DNA of 64,000 nucleotides from Gemmatimonadota bacterium (GCA_028877215.1 JAPPFJ010000003.1:1-64000); one strand, 5' to 3'; positions 34,777 to 44,586 are shown, counted from the first letter of the stretch. Program-made: numbers and translations. Notes: generated from the sequence alone by a model not told the origin.

Positions 34777-35949
34777 ATGAAAACTGACAGAACGACATCC
34801 ACCTACAGGGCGCCGGCATTCGCCGACTCGCTGCCCGAGTTGGCGGCGCCGGGCGCAACGCCCGAACGGCTGGCGCACCTGGAAGAGCACGGATTCGTCA
34901 TTATCAACGACTTTGTCGACAATCTATGGATTCCGGTGCTGCGGGAAGCGGGCCGCCGGGTTACGGAGGCGTGCGCGCCGGTCAACGGGTACGGCAAAAT
35001 CGACTGCTCCAGGGGTTACGTCCACAGGACGGGGAAGGACGAACCGTGGGCGATACGCGGTCTGGTCCATCCCGCATTCAATGAACCGTGTTTCGCGGAG
35101 TTCCACGGCTCGGATGATTTTCTGAACTTCGTGCGCTCCTGGTGCAACGGTCTTGGGCCCGAGGATTTCACGTTCAGTGGGTTGCTGTTGTGGTGCAATC
35201 CGCGAGAGTCGGAACATGCCCTCAGCTGGCACCGGGACGCGACGTGGTGGGGGACCGGAAAGCCCTATTTCGCGCAGCGTGAGATCCGGGGCGAGGGACC
35301 CGAAGCGTATACGGAAGAGGTGGAGCGGGAGCGCTGGGCGGAGATTCGCGCGAACAACGCCAGGTCGATTGCCGAGCGGAACGGGGTGAGCATGTTCCTT
35401 GCGCTGGTCGACGAAGAATGCCACGAACTCATACCCGGCAGCCACAATCGGTGGCGTACGCCCTATGAGCACGACGTCCTCCTTCCCAAGGCCATGAAGG
35501 AGAAGGGGGTTCCGCACACACCCAGCTGGAACGGCGTCGACCCGTTGCCGGACCAGGTCGCCGTGAGGCTGAAGGCGGGCGAAGCCCTCATACGGATCGG
35601 CTCGAATATTCACACGGGCCATACCGTACCCGAACGAGAACGGAACACGTTGTCTATCGGATGGTCCAGGTGGAGCGGGCCGTTCACGGGTGAGCCGTCC
35701 GTGGCCGACGTGCGAAGCGCATGGCAGCTCGATCCCGAGGTGCGGGAGGCCCTGCCCTATGAGTGGATGAAGACGGCGTGGGACCGGTGGGCGGAGACGC
35801 AGAAGCTCGGTGATACGCTCGAAGACCGGTACCCCGCTTACGACATCCGGCGGATAAAGGCCGGGGAAGTTGTGGGCTGGCGTGGTGAGCTTGAGCGCCG
35901 GGCGGCCGCCGCGGGGGAAGCGTGGGCGCCCTTCCAGCACCTGGAATAG
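34777..35949 (+). CDS. Phytanoyl-CoA dioxygenase (PhyH) family protein
   Basis: 390 residues from the ATG at 34777, with GGGGGA upstream; the frame upstream to 34561 lies in the promoter. The iron ligands are visible: HxD in SWHRDATWWG and a distal histidine in IHTGHTVPERERN. EECHELIPGSHNRWRTPYE is the usual PhyH strand before it. Family members are 2-oxoglutarate Fe(II) dioxygenases that hydroxylate or otherwise oxidise small molecules. PhyH proteins are greatly expanded in Latescibacterota-like and Poribacteria genomes and mostly lack known substrates. Confidence 0.88.
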   Translation: MKTDRTTSTYRAPAFADSLPELAAPGATPERLAHLEEHGFVIINDFVDNLWIPVLREAGRRVTEACAPVNGYGKIDCSRGYVHRTGKDEPWAIRGLVHPAFNEPCFAEFHGSDDFLNFVRSWCNGLGPEDFTFSGLLLWCNPRESEHALSWHRDATWWGTGKPYFAQREIRGEGPEAYTEEVERERWAEIRANNARSIAERNGVSMFLALVDEECHELIPGSHNRWRTPYEHDVLLPKAMKEKGVPHTPSWNGVDPLPDQVAVRLKAGEALIRIGSNIHTGHTVPERERNTLSIGWSRWSGPFTGEPSVADVRSAWQLDPEVREALPYEWMKTAWDRWAETQKLGDTLEDRYPAYDIRRIKAGEVVGWRGELERRAAAAGEAWAPFQHLE

Positions 35950-35979
35950 CCCATCCCGGCTTTTTTCGAACCGCAGGGC

Positions 35980-36008
35980 TTGACAGGCGTAGATAAAGTA
36001 CCGATAAT
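35980..36008 (+). promoter_or_regulatory. Strong promoter of the metal-efflux region
   Basis: A perfect TTGACA at 35980-35985, a 17-base spacer and GATAAT at 36003-36008. The first start codons follow 20-35 bases later. Confidence 0.8.
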
Positions 36009-36041
36009 TCTGACGGACCCATTACACCTGTGAGGCAGGAA

Positions 36042-36392
36042 GTGACTCGCGCCTTCGCCAATTCATTTCTGGCCGTCGGCTTCGTAATCGCCGTCGTCCA
36101 CTGTCTGTGCGGGATTCCCGTTCAGGCCGAGGCGTGCCACGCCGAACCGATCGAGGCGGACTGCTGCTGCGCGGGGAACGACGGCAGCGTATCCAATGCG
36201 CCTGCCGAACTGTTTCCTGCCCTGGCGCCATCGGGTCAGCGGTTTTCGCAACCAGATTCCCATGCCGCGCCTCCATCGGTCCGTTCCCGCCTAGCCTTCC
36301 TGTCACGCCTGCCCCTCACGGCCGTGTATCATTCGGTTTGTGCTCGTCACATGCCCTCGCTGTACCTGATGAATGCGTCGTTTCTGATCTGA
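36042..36392 (+). CDS. Small secreted Cys-rich protein, likely metal-related
   Basis: 116 residues from a GTG at 36042 (GAGG six bases upstream; a GTG at 36030 is also in frame). A hydrophobic signal-like segment (SFLAVGFVIAVVHCLCGIPV) precedes a Cys cluster, EACHAEPIEADCCCAGNDG. I do not recognise a family. Its position directly behind a strong promoter and before a complete Cus-type efflux set suggests a periplasmic metal-binding or sensing protein (inference). Confidence 0.6.
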   Translation: MTRAFANSFLAVGFVIAVVHCLCGIPVQAEACHAEPIEADCCCAGNDGSVSNAPAELFPALAPSGQRFSQPDSHAAPPSVRSRLAFLSRLPLTAVYHSVCARHMPSLYLMNASFLI

Positions 36393-36402
36393 TTTCCCGC
36401 CT

Positions 36403-36466
36403 GTCAGCCCGTTGAAAGAGCCCATCCGGCCTCGCCTGCGGAGCGACTTCATCAACGGACTCCTGA
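36403..36466 (-). repeat. Repeat family A, copy 2 (internally deleted)
   Basis: Only the two ends remain: GTCAGCCCGTTGAAAGAGCC joined through CATCCGG to CCTCGCCTGCGGAGCGACTT and CATCAACGGACTCC. The 90 or so internal bases of the full element are gone. Such internally deleted forms are usual for MITE-like elements. Confidence 0.8.
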
Positions 36467-36606
36467 CCGCGTCTTCCGCGGTGCAGTAACTCATTTTTCC
36501 TCGTAAAAGTTGCCCGAATTTCAATCGCTGGACGAATATCCTCCGGCTTGAGTGCGCTCTTTTGCGCCCGTGAAGCCGCATGTCCCAGCCATGGAGGTGA
36601 TCAGTT

Positions 36607-37869
36607 GTGAAGGGATTGGTGAAACTCATCGGGATGTGTCTTTTCCTCACACCACGGGTCGCCGGCGCCGCGGCGCCTGACCTGGAGGGTCTGATCGACT
36701 CGGCGCTCGCGAAGAATCCCGGTCTGAAGGTTCTTGAGCACCGGTTGGCCGCATTTGAATCCCGGGTGCCTCAGGCCGGTGCGTTGCAGGATCCGATGCT
36801 GTCACTGGATCTGCGAAACGTACCGACAAGCAACTTCGATTTCAACAGTACGCATATGTCCGGCAAGCAGTTGACGATCAGCCAGAGGTTACCGCTTCCA
36901 GGCCTGTTGCGCGCGAAAGAGCGGGCGGCGGAATCTTCCGCCGGCGCTGCCAGAGAAGCCCTTGACGACCGTGCAGGAACGATCGTCAATCTTGTGAAGC
37001 AGGGATACTATGCGCTGGCGTTTCTGGAACGGGCAATCGAAGTAACTGAAAGGAACCGGGCGCTCCTCCGGGACTTGGTTCGAATCGCAGAAAAAAAATA
37101 CGTGGTCGGTCGCGGACTTCAACAGGACGTCCTGAAGGCCCAGGTGTCGCTTTCGGCGCTGCAGGATCGACTGATCGGGCTGAATACGGACCGCAGGCTT
37201 GCGGAGGCGCGGCTCAACCGGGTCCTGAATCGGCCGATGGAAACCGCCGTGAATGCGCCCGGCGACGTGGTGCCGACGCCGTTGGATTTGTCCATGGAGG
37301 ACGCCCAGCGGCTGGCCCTGGCGCACCGCCCGCTACTTAAGGAAATAGACCATACCATTTCCAGTTGGGCGGCAACCGAACAGGCGGCCCGGCGGTCCGG
37401 TCGGCCCGATCTGACTATTCGCCTGGGCTATATGCAACGCGCCCACGTGCAACCGGATCCCGTGAACGGCAGCGACTTTCTGTCGTTCGGCGTGAGCATG
37501 AACCTCCCGGTCTTCAACGGACGGAAACGGGACAGTCAAATCGCCGAGGCGCAGGCCAATATCAGAATGGTGAGGGCACAGAAAGACGACGTCAGCCGGG
37601 AGATTCTGTATCGTGTGCAGGAAATCTGCCTTGAAGTCGACCGGCACTGGAAGCAGGCGGAGCTGTACCGCACGGCAATTCTGCCTCAGGCGCGCCAGTC
37701 ATTGGACTCCGCGATGGCTGGATATCAGGTTGACAAGGTCGACTTCCTCACGCTATTGAACAACCAGGTCACCCTGTTCAAGTTTGAGATCGACCACTAT
37801 CATCATGTCATCCAGCGTGAGAGGAAACTGGCGGAACTGGAGGCTGTGGTTGGAAGACGCGTATTCTAA
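36607..37869 (+). CDS. cusC: Outer-membrane efflux protein (TolC/CusC family)
   Basis: 420 residues from a GTG with a perfect GGAGGTGA six bases upstream. A signal peptide (LIGMCLFLTPRVAGAAA) is followed by two TolC-type coiled-coil repeats; SQRLPLPGLLRAKERAAES and FGVSMNLPVFNGRKRDSQIA are the duplicated hairpin signatures. It forms the outer-membrane channel for the RND pump encoded downstream. The gene symbol is by context and family. Confidence 0.88.
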   Translation: MKGLVKLIGMCLFLTPRVAGAAAPDLEGLIDSALAKNPGLKVLEHRLAAFESRVPQAGALQDPMLSLDLRNVPTSNFDFNSTHMSGKQLTISQRLPLPGLLRAKERAAESSAGAAREALDDRAGTIVNLVKQGYYALAFLERAIEVTERNRALLRDLVRIAEKKYVVGRGLQQDVLKAQVSLSALQDRLIGLNTDRRLAEARLNRVLNRPMETAVNAPGDVVPTPLDLSMEDAQRLALAHRPLLKEIDHTISSWAATEQAARRSGRPDLTIRLGYMQRAHVQPDPVNGSDFLSFGVSMNLPVFNGRKRDSQIAEAQANIRMVRAQKDDVSREILYRVQEICLEVDRHWKQAELYRTAILPQARQSLDSAMAGYQVDKVDFLTLLNNQVTLFKFEIDHYHHVIQRERKLAELEAVVGRRVF

Positions 37870-37965
37870 CAGTCCGGAAAGGCTTTCTCAACTGCCTGCC
37901 GGACCGGCGGCTTGATTTCGCGCCGGGATCAAAGGCCTTGCAGATCGAAAGGGAAGGGCCGAGCT

Positions 37966-39249
37966 ATGAATCCGAGAAATATCGTTGTGACGATTCTCAC
38001 TCTGGGTGTCGGAATTGCATTGGGGATATGGTTGGGTGGCGAGGAGGGTCCGGCGCACCGGGAGACGTCACCGTCCGTGTACCGGTGTCCGATGCATCCG
38101 ACGGTGGTTTCGGACAGGGCGGCAAGCTGTCCGATCTGCGGAATGGACCTCGTGATGGACCAGTCGGGAGGTGCGGGACACGACGGCGGTCACGAGGAGG
38201 AGGCTGGCGAGGTCCGTATCGATCCGTCAACCGTTCAGAACATGGGCGTCAGAACCGGGGTGGTGGAGCGGATGCCGGTGAGCCGGACCGTACGCACGAT
38301 GGGGCGCGTGGATTATGACGAAACCCGCATGACCGACGTGAACACCAAGGTAACCGGATGGGTGGAGGGGCTCTTTGTCGATTTTACGGGACAGGAAGTA
38401 AAGAAAGGGCAGCCACTGCTGAAAATCTACAGTCCTGAACTGGTGGCCGCGCAGGAGGAATACCTCACCGCGCTGGATTATGTCCGGCGCCTCGAGGACG
38501 GCGCGTCCTCCGAAGCGCTGGAGGGCGCGAAGGCGCTCCTCGGCGCGGCTCGGCAGCGTCTGATGTACTGGGACATCGCGGAAGCGCAGATCGACGATCT
38601 GGAGCAGACGCGGAAGGCAAAGCGTACGATGACGATCCATTCCCCCCAGGAAGGCGTGGTCGTACACCGGGCGGTGTACGACGGCGCACATATAAAGGCC
38701 GGAGAGCACCTCTATCGCATCGCAGATCTCTCCAGGGTATGGGTCTATGCGGATATCTACGAGTACGAGTTGCCATGGATCAGGAAGGGACAGTCGGCGG
38801 AGGTCGTACTCTCCTACGCGCCCGGGCGGGTGTTCGAAGGGGTGGTGAGCTACGTCTATCCCTTCCTGGAGTCAAAGACCCGCACCGCGAAAGTACGGAT
38901 GATATTTGACAACCCGGAACTGGAGTTGAAGCCCGAGATGTTCGCCACGGTGAGAGTCCGGTCCGAGATGGTGAAGGAGGCCGCGGTCGTCCCGGTGCAG
39001 GCCGTAATACGGTCCGGAGAGCGAAACGTGGTGATTCTGGATCTCGGGAAGGGCCGTTTCGCGCCGCGCGAAGTCAAACTGGGTCTGGAGGCGGACGACG
39101 TCTACGAGGTGACGCACGGGCTCAGTGGGGGCGAGCGAATCGTCCTGTCGGCGCAATTTCTGATCGACTCGGAAAGCAACCTGAAGGCGGCGCTGCAGAC
39201 CATGGGGGCGCATCACGGGGCAGTGGGGTCCAAGGGTCATCAACACTAG
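37966..39249 (+). CDS. cusB: RND efflux periplasmic adaptor (CusB type)
   Basis: 427 residues from the ATG at 37966. After one N-terminal membrane anchor comes a heavy-metal-binding domain, YRCPMHPTVVSDRAASCPIC, typical of Cu/Ag adaptors. The adaptor core follows: VTGWVEGLFVDFTGQEVKKG (lipoyl), a helical hairpin, and IADLSRVWVYADIYEYEL (barrel). The end is His-rich (GAHHGAVGSKGHQH), fitting metal binding. It links the pump to the outer-membrane channel and hands over Cu(I)/Ag(I) in the known systems. Confidence 0.92.
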   Translation: MNPRNIVVTILTLGVGIALGIWLGGEEGPAHRETSPSVYRCPMHPTVVSDRAASCPICGMDLVMDQSGGAGHDGGHEEEAGEVRIDPSTVQNMGVRTGVVERMPVSRTVRTMGRVDYDETRMTDVNTKVTGWVEGLFVDFTGQEVKKGQPLLKIYSPELVAAQEEYLTALDYVRRLEDGASSEALEGAKALLGAARQRLMYWDIAEAQIDDLEQTRKAKRTMTIHSPQEGVVVHRAVYDGAHIKAGEHLYRIADLSRVWVYADIYEYELPWIRKGQSAEVVLSYAPGRVFEGVVSYVYPFLESKTRTAKVRMIFDNPELELKPEMFATVRVRSEMVKEAAVVPVQAVIRSGERNVVILDLGKGRFAPREVKLGLEADDVYEVTHGLSGGERIVLSAQFLIDSESNLKAALQTMGAHHGAVGSKGHQH

Positions 39250-39512
39250 AGTCCCTGACGTTCGTCACCATTATCCCGGTGAGACGTCCCTTACCGCTGT
39301 GTTGCCTGCGCTGTCTGTGCTGCATGCGGTGAGCTTGTCAAACTGTCCGCGTCGCGCCCGTTCCGGTCCTGACTCTTCACAGCACTGACGTCAATTGATC
39401 GGGTTTTTGATTCAAGCTGACGACTGAGAGCTGATCGCTGTGTTTGCTGCTTCCGGTCGGCCGAATTCAGGCAAGCTGACTCACGAAAGGAACAACAGCA
39501 GGAGTTCTTCGT
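39250..39512. other. Gap between cusB and cusA
   Basis: 263 bases with no gene, which is unusual inside an efflux operon. GGAG lies about eight bases before the cusA ATG. Confidence 0.5.
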
Positions 39513-42500
39513 ATGATTGGTCAAATTATCGAACTCAGTCTCAGAAACCGTATCCTGGTCATCATGGCCACGATCTTTGCAATCGCCTGGGGCGTCTACG
39601 CGATGTTGAATACGCCCCTGGATGCGATTCCGGACCTGTCGGACGTGCAGGTGATCGTCATGACTGATTTTCAGGGACAGGCGCCGCGCGTGGTTGAAGA
39701 CCAGGTCACCTACCCGCTCACTTCCGCGATGCTGGCCGTTCCGCGGGCAAGCGTTGTGCGGGGATATTCTTTCTTCGGGTTGTCGTTCGTCTACGTGATC
39801 TTCGAGGATGGTACGGATATCTACTGGGCCAGAAGCCGGGTCCTGGAGGCGCTTGACACCGTTTCGAACCGGCTGCCCCCGGGTGTCGCGCCGCGGCTCG
39901 GACCGGATGCCACGGGGGTCGGATGGGTGTACGAATACGTGCTGGTTGACAGCACGGGGCGCCACGATCTTTCGGAACTGCGGTCCATCCAGGACTGGTA
40001 CCTGCGTTACGAACTCAGCAGCGTGCAGGGTGTCGCCGAGGTGGCGGCAGTGGGCGGGTACGTGAAGCAGTACCAGGTAACCGTGGATCCCAACCGCCTG
40101 CTGGCTTACAACATTTCATTGCAGAAGGTCCGGACGGCAATCCGGCGAAGCAACAACGACGTGGGCGGGCGCATCGTGGAATTCGGGGAAACGGAGTTTA
40201 TGGTCCGCGGACTGGGGTATCTGCGTTCCACGGAAGACATTCGCAATGTGGCCGTGGGGGTCAACGCAAATGGCACTCCCATAAGAGTTGGTGATATCGC
40301 CACCGTGCAGGTGGGTCCCGAGCTTCGCCGGGGCCTGGCGGAATGGAACGGCGAGGGCGAGGTCGTGGGTGGAATCGTCGTGATGCGTTACGGCGAAAAC
40401 GCGCTGGCTGTGATCGATCGGGTCAAACAGAAGATCGAGTCGCTCAAACCCGGCCTGCCCGACGGCGTTGAAATCAAGACCGCATATGACCGGTCCACGC
40501 TCATACGCAGCGCCATCGACAATCTTCGAAACAAGCTGATTGAGGAAATGGCGGTGGTCGCGCTCGTCTGCATCGTGTTTCTGTTGCACTTTCGCAGCGC
40601 GTTCGTGGCGATATTCGCGCTGTCTACCGGTGTTCTGATTTCCTTCGGCCTGATGTATACACAGGAAGTGAGCTCCAACATCATGTCGCTGGGCGGGATC
40701 GCGGTGGCCATCGGGGCCATGGTCGACGCGTCGATCGTGATGATCGAGAACGCCCACAAACACCTGGAGCAGGACAACGGAGGGCGGGGCCATCTCGAGA
40801 TCGTCGCCCTCGCGTCGAAGGAGGTGGGGCCGGCGCTGTTCTATTCGCTTCTGATGATAACGGTCTCTTTCCTTCCGGTGTTCACGCTACAGGCGCAGGA
40901 GGGTCGCCTGTTCAGGCCGCTGGCCTATACGAAGACGTACGCCATGGCCGGTGCGGCGTTGCTGGCCGTCACGCTCGTACCCGTGCTGGTGAGCTTTTTT
41001 GTCCGGGGCCGAATCCGGCCGGAGGCGCGAAACCCGAGCAGCCGGTTCTTCATCTGGACCTACCGACCGGTAATCGACTGGGTCTTGAGACACCGGGTCG
41101 CCACGGTTGTCCTGGCGGTGGCTGTCATGTTCGTGACGCTCTTTCCATTCCGGAGCACGGTACTCGAACGGTTTTCGGATGCGCCGCGCAGTGTTGCATA
41201 TCGCGCGCTTCTGAGGCTGGACCGCCTGTTTCCGCTGGAGAAGATCGGTTCCGAATTCATGCCGCCCCTCTACGAAGGAGACCTTCTCTATATGCCCACC
41301 ACGCTGCCGGGAATCTCGGTGACCCGGGCGCGTGAATTGCTGCAACAGACGGACAAGATCATCAAGGCGTTTCCGGAAGTTCAGGACGTTTTCGGAAAGA
41401 TCGGGCGCGCCGAGACCGCAACCGATCCGGCGCCGCTTGCGATGATCGAGACCACGATCACGTTGAAGCCGGAGAGCGAATGGCGTCCGGGGATGACACC
41501 CGAGCAGCTGATCGAACGATTGAACCGGGCGATACAGTTCCCCGGCCTGACCAATTCGTGGACAATGCCCATCAAGACGAGAATCGACATGCTGTCGACC
41601 GGGATCAAGACCCCGGTCGGCGTGAAAGTCGCGGGTGAGGACCTGGAGGTGTTGCAGCGCCTGGGCGAACAGATCGAAGGGGTGATCCGCGATCTGCCGG
41701 GTACGCTGAGCGTGTTTGCCGAACGCGTTGTGGGCGGAAACTACCTGGACTTCGAGATCGACCGAGAGGAGGCTGCGCGATATGGGTTGACCGTGGCGGA
41801 TGTACAGGACGTGATTATGTTTGCCGTCGGGGGCATGAATGTAACGACGACCGTCGAAGGTCTCGAACGCTATCCCGTTAATCTGCGCTACGACAGGGAA
41901 TTGCGTGACAACCTGCCGGCGCTGCGCCGGGTGCTGGTGCCCACGCCCACCGGCGCCCAGATTCCCATTCAGCAACTCGCGGACATTCGAATCAGAAAAG
42001 GGCCGCCGGGGATCAAGAGCGAGAACGCGCGACTGAACGCATGGGTGTACGTGGATATCCAGGGCATCGACGTGGGCACCTACGTGAAGCGCGCGCAACA
42101 GGCGGTGCTGGAGAAAGTGTCGATGCCGCCTGGCTATTCGGTAACCTGGAGCGGCCAGTACGAGTATATGCAGAGGGCGGAAAAGCGCCTGAAACTGGTC
42201 GTGCCTCTCACCCTTGGAATCATATTTCTGTTGTTGTATCTCAACTTCAGGAGTATTACAGAGAGCCTTCTTGTTATGCTGTCTCTGCCGTTCGCGATGG
42301 TGGGCGGGATCTGGTTGATGTACCTGCTTGACTACAACATGAGTGTTGCGGTCGGCGTCGGATTCATCGCGCTGGGCGGTCTCGCGGCCGAGACAGGTGT
42401 GGTCATGCTGGTCTACCTCGATCACGCGTACGATCGCATCCGCGAGGCGCGAGGAGGCGAGATGAGTACTTCAGACCTGAGAATGGCGGTTATCGCCGGC

Positions 42501-42716
42501 GCCGTGGAACGCGTCAGGCCTAAAATGATGACTGTGCTCACCACGTTGCTGGCGTTGCTTCCCATCATGTGGGGTCACGGCATCGGGTCGCAGACGATGA
42601 AGCGCATCGCGGCGCCGATGGTGGGCGGCGTCGCTTCGTCCGCGGTGCTGACGCTGATTGTGATTCCCGCGGTTTACGCGTTGTGGAAAGGTCGATCGCT
42701 GAAACATGAGAGTTGA
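39513..42716 (+). CDS. cusA: Heavy-metal RND efflux pump (CusA/CzcA family)
   Basis: 1067 residues, full length. The heavy-metal-efflux start LSLRNRILVIMATIFAIAWG and LDAIPDLSDVQVIV, the TM4 acidic residue in AIGAMVDASIVMIENAHKHLE, and IKTRIDMLSTGIKTPVGVKV place it in the HME-RND group. That methionine-containing segment lies where CusA carries its metal-binding methionines, favouring Cu/Ag over Zn/Co, and this fits the adaptor's metal-binding domain. It expels cations from the periplasm or cytoplasm, driven by protons. Confidence 0.95.
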   Translation: MIGQIIELSLRNRILVIMATIFAIAWGVYAMLNTPLDAIPDLSDVQVIVMTDFQGQAPRVVEDQVTYPLTSAMLAVPRASVVRGYSFFGLSFVYVIFEDGTDIYWARSRVLEALDTVSNRLPPGVAPRLGPDATGVGWVYEYVLVDSTGRHDLSELRSIQDWYLRYELSSVQGVAEVAAVGGYVKQYQVTVDPNRLLAYNISLQKVRTAIRRSNNDVGGRIVEFGETEFMVRGLGYLRSTEDIRNVAVGVNANGTPIRVGDIATVQVGPELRRGLAEWNGEGEVVGGIVVMRYGENALAVIDRVKQKIESLKPGLPDGVEIKTAYDRSTLIRSAIDNLRNKLIEEMAVVALVCIVFLLHFRSAFVAIFALSTGVLISFGLMYTQEVSSNIMSLGGIAVAIGAMVDASIVMIENAHKHLEQDNGGRGHLEIVALASKEVGPALFYSLLMITVSFLPVFTLQAQEGRLFRPLAYTKTYAMAGAALLAVTLVPVLVSFFVRGRIRPEARNPSSRFFIWTYRPVIDWVLRHRVATVVLAVAVMFVTLFPFRSTVLERFSDAPRSVAYRALLRLDRLFPLEKIGSEFMPPLYEGDLLYMPTTLPGISVTRARELLQQTDKIIKAFPEVQDVFGKIGRAETATDPAPLAMIETTITLKPESEWRPGMTPEQLIERLNRAIQFPGLTNSWTMPIKTRIDMLSTGIKTPVGVKVAGEDLEVLQRLGEQIEGVIRDLPGTLSVFAERVVGGNYLDFEIDREEAARYGLTVADVQDVIMFAVGGMNVTTTVEGLERYPVNLRYDRELRDNLPALRRVLVPTPTGAQIPIQQLADIRIRKGPPGIKSENARLNAWVYVDIQGIDVGTYVKRAQQAVLEKVSMPPGYSVTWSGQYEYMQRAEKRLKLVVPLTLGIIFLLLYLNFRSITESLLVMLSLPFAMVGGIWLMYLLDYNMSVAVGVGFIALGGLAAETGVVMLVYLDHAYDRIREARGGEMSTSDLRMAVIAGAVERVRPKMMTVLTTLLALLPIMWGHGIGSQTMKRIAAPMVGGVASSAVLTLIVIPAVYALWKGRSLKHES

Positions 42717-42741
42717 TTATCTACAGGTGTTGTCATATATT
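42713..42741 (+). promoter_or_regulatory. Promoter of the HMA lipoprotein gene
   Basis: TTGATT at 42713-42718 and TATATT at 42736-42741, spaced by 17 bases. It overlaps the cusA stop codon, giving the lipoprotein its own transcription start. Confidence 0.6.
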
Positions 42742-42807
42742 CGATGTTGCATGCATCATTGTCCGGGAAGGCTGTAATCCTTCCCTTTCTCCAGAGGAGA
42801 TAGATCC

Positions 42808-43161
42808 ATGCGCAAATCCGTTTCTTTACTGCTGTCCAGCGTGTTCGTGTTCTCCCTCTTCGCCGTTTCCGGCTGTTCCACGGCCGAGACCCGTACGACC
42901 AGAATCAACGTCCCCACGGCCCAGTGCATGATGTGCGCAAACAAGATTGAAGAGGCCTTGAAAAAGGTGGACGGTGTGTCGGAGGCGGCCGTCGACATGG
43001 ACGTCAAGGTTGCCAACGTGACCTACGATGCAACGCGCACCAGCGTGGCGTCGTTGGAAAAGGCAATCGCAGGGGCGGGTTATCAGGCGAATCAGGCCGT
43101 TGCCGACAGCGCGGTCTACGCGAATCTGCCGGATTGCTGCAAGGTTCCTCAACCCCAATAG
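42808..43161 (+). CDS. Heavy-metal-associated (HMA) domain lipoprotein
   Basis: 117 residues, with GAGGAGA before the ATG. The signal peptide ends in lipobox AVSGCS. The rest is a ferredoxin-like HMA domain whose metal site is CMMC in PTAQCMMCANKIEEALKKVD, instead of the common CxxC with other residues. A second cysteine pair closes the protein (LPDCCKV). Probably a membrane-anchored Cu(I)/Ag(I) chaperone feeding the efflux pump. Confidence 0.88.
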   Translation: MRKSVSLLLSSVFVFSLFAVSGCSTAETRTTRINVPTAQCMMCANKIEEALKKVDGVSEAAVDMDVKVANVTYDATRTSVASLEKAIAGAGYQANQAVADSAVYANLPDCCKVPQPQ

Positions 43162-43293
43162 GCGCCTCCGGCGCAGCGGTTTGCATGTCGGGTCAACATT
43201 CCGGCAGGTATTCGGCCCCGCCGTTGGCGCCCGTGGTTTCAGTGAGCAACAGGCGCCGGGTGACGTCACCGGACAAAGACAGTGGGGGAGCTG

Positions 43294-43773
43294 ATGTTTA
43301 GCAAAGAGATTCAGTCCGCGCTGAACGAACAGATCAACAGTGAATTCCTCGCCTGGTATACCTACCTGGCCATGTCCTCCTATTTCAAGTCGGTCAATCT
43401 GAGCGGATTTGCCAGGTGGATGGAAAAGCAGGCCAGGCGCGAGATGGCGCATGCAATGAAGATCTACGAATTTCTGCACGAACGGGAGGCGCCGGTCGGG
43501 TTCAAGTCGATTTCCAAACCACCTGCGGACTGGGGTTCGCCGCTGGACGCGATTTCGGAGGCATACCGGCGGGAACAGGAATCCAGCGGGCGGATCAACG
43601 ATCTGGTCGATCTGGCCATGCAAAACCGTGCCCATGCGACCAATACGTTCCTGCAGTGGTTCGTGAACGAACAGGTGGAGGAGGAAGCCCGGCTCCGCGC
43701 TATCGTGAAGAAGCTGGAACTGGTGGGTGACGATCGATACGGGCTGTTCCTGATCGATCGCGATATGCGCTGA
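43294..43773 (+). CDS. ftn: Ferritin (non-haem, FtnA type)
   Basis: 159 residues from the ATG at 43294 (GGGGGAG just upstream; a GTG at 43282 is an alternative). The ferroxidase ligands are visible: E in EQINSEFLAWYTYLAM, E and H in EKQARREMAHAMKIYEFL, and E/Q in NEQVEEEARLRAIV. It oxidises Fe(II) and stores ferric mineral in a 24-mer. Its place beside the copper efflux genes suggests a shared metal-stress theme, not necessarily shared transcription. Confidence 0.93.
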   Translation: MFSKEIQSALNEQINSEFLAWYTYLAMSSYFKSVNLSGFARWMEKQARREMAHAMKIYEFLHEREAPVGFKSISKPPADWGSPLDAISEAYRREQESSGRINDLVDLAMQNRAHATNTFLQWFVNEQVEEEARLRAIVKKLELVGDDRYGLFLIDRDMR

Positions 43774-43820
43774 ATCCGCCTGGGAGTTCAGGAACAGCTT
43801 CTCGGGTGGCGATCTGAATT

Positions 43821-43858
43821 CGGCCGCTTCTGGATTGGGTACCGGGGCGGCCGTTTTT
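43821..43858 (+). terminator. Rho-independent terminator after ferritin
   Basis: CGGCCGC at 43821-43827 pairs with GCGGCCG at 43847-43853 across a 19-base loop, followed at once by TTTTT. Confidence 0.65.
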
Positions 43859-43878
43859 CTATTCGGGATTGTGCACGG

Positions 43879-44568
43879 ATGGTTTACGTCGAAGACTTGT
43901 GGAAGAAATACCCGGGTGCGTGGGCGCTCAGGGGCGTGTCGCTGACGGTGGCACGCGGCAGGGTGATGGGTGTGCTGGGAGAAAACGGAAGCGGAAAGAG
44001 TACGTTGTTCCGGATTCTCGCCGGCGTGACACGGCCCACACGGGGCCGGGCGCGGATCGGCGAGATACCGACGGGGTTCGCCACAAAACCGGCGGTGTCC
44101 TATCTGCCCGAGATCGATCCGTTCTATTCCCGGATGAAGGTGGGAGAACAGCTGGCTTTCCTCTCTGCCTTCCACGCCACGTGGGATCAGGTACGGTCGC
44201 GGCGGCTGCTGGAATTCATGAATCTGCCGGAAGACCGGAAGGTAGGCGCCCTCTCGAGAGGACAACGAGCACGGCTGAAGGTGGTCTCCGCATTCTCCTG
44301 GTCTCCGGCAGTGGTGCTGATGGACGAACCCCTCGGGGGTATCGATCCGCCGTCACGCCGGCGCATACTGGACGTTCTTTTCAACGAGTTTCGGCATCCG
44401 GGGCAGACGGTGTTGATTTCAACCCACCTGGTATCCGAAGTGGATCCGTTTATCGAAGACGTGCTGTTTCTTCGGGACGGTGAGGTATACGTCTCGGGTC
44501 GGTCGGACGAGCTGCAACAGGAGTACGGGAAGTCTCTATCTGAAATCTTCGAGACGGCGGTTGCCTGA
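43879..44568 (+). CDS. ABC transporter ATP-binding protein
   Basis: 229 residues. Walker A GENGSGKST, signature LSRGQRARLK, Walker B VVLMDEPLGGIDP and H-loop ISTHLVSEV. The form (short, LSRGQRARLKV, with a C-terminal DVLFLRDGEVYVSG) fits ABC-2-type exporters of the CcmA/NatA class. The membrane partner starts 18 bases later. Substrate unknown. Confidence 0.92.
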   Translation: MVYVEDLWKKYPGAWALRGVSLTVARGRVMGVLGENGSGKSTLFRILAGVTRPTRGRARIGEIPTGFATKPAVSYLPEIDPFYSRMKVGEQLAFLSAFHATWDQVRSRRLLEFMNLPEDRKVGALSRGQRARLKVVSAFSWSPAVVLMDEPLGGIDPPSRRRILDVLFNEFRHPGQTVLISTHLVSEVDPFIEDVLFLRDGEVYVSGRSDELQQEYGKSLSEIFETAVA

Positions 44569-44586
44569 CGCGCGGGGAAACGGCGC

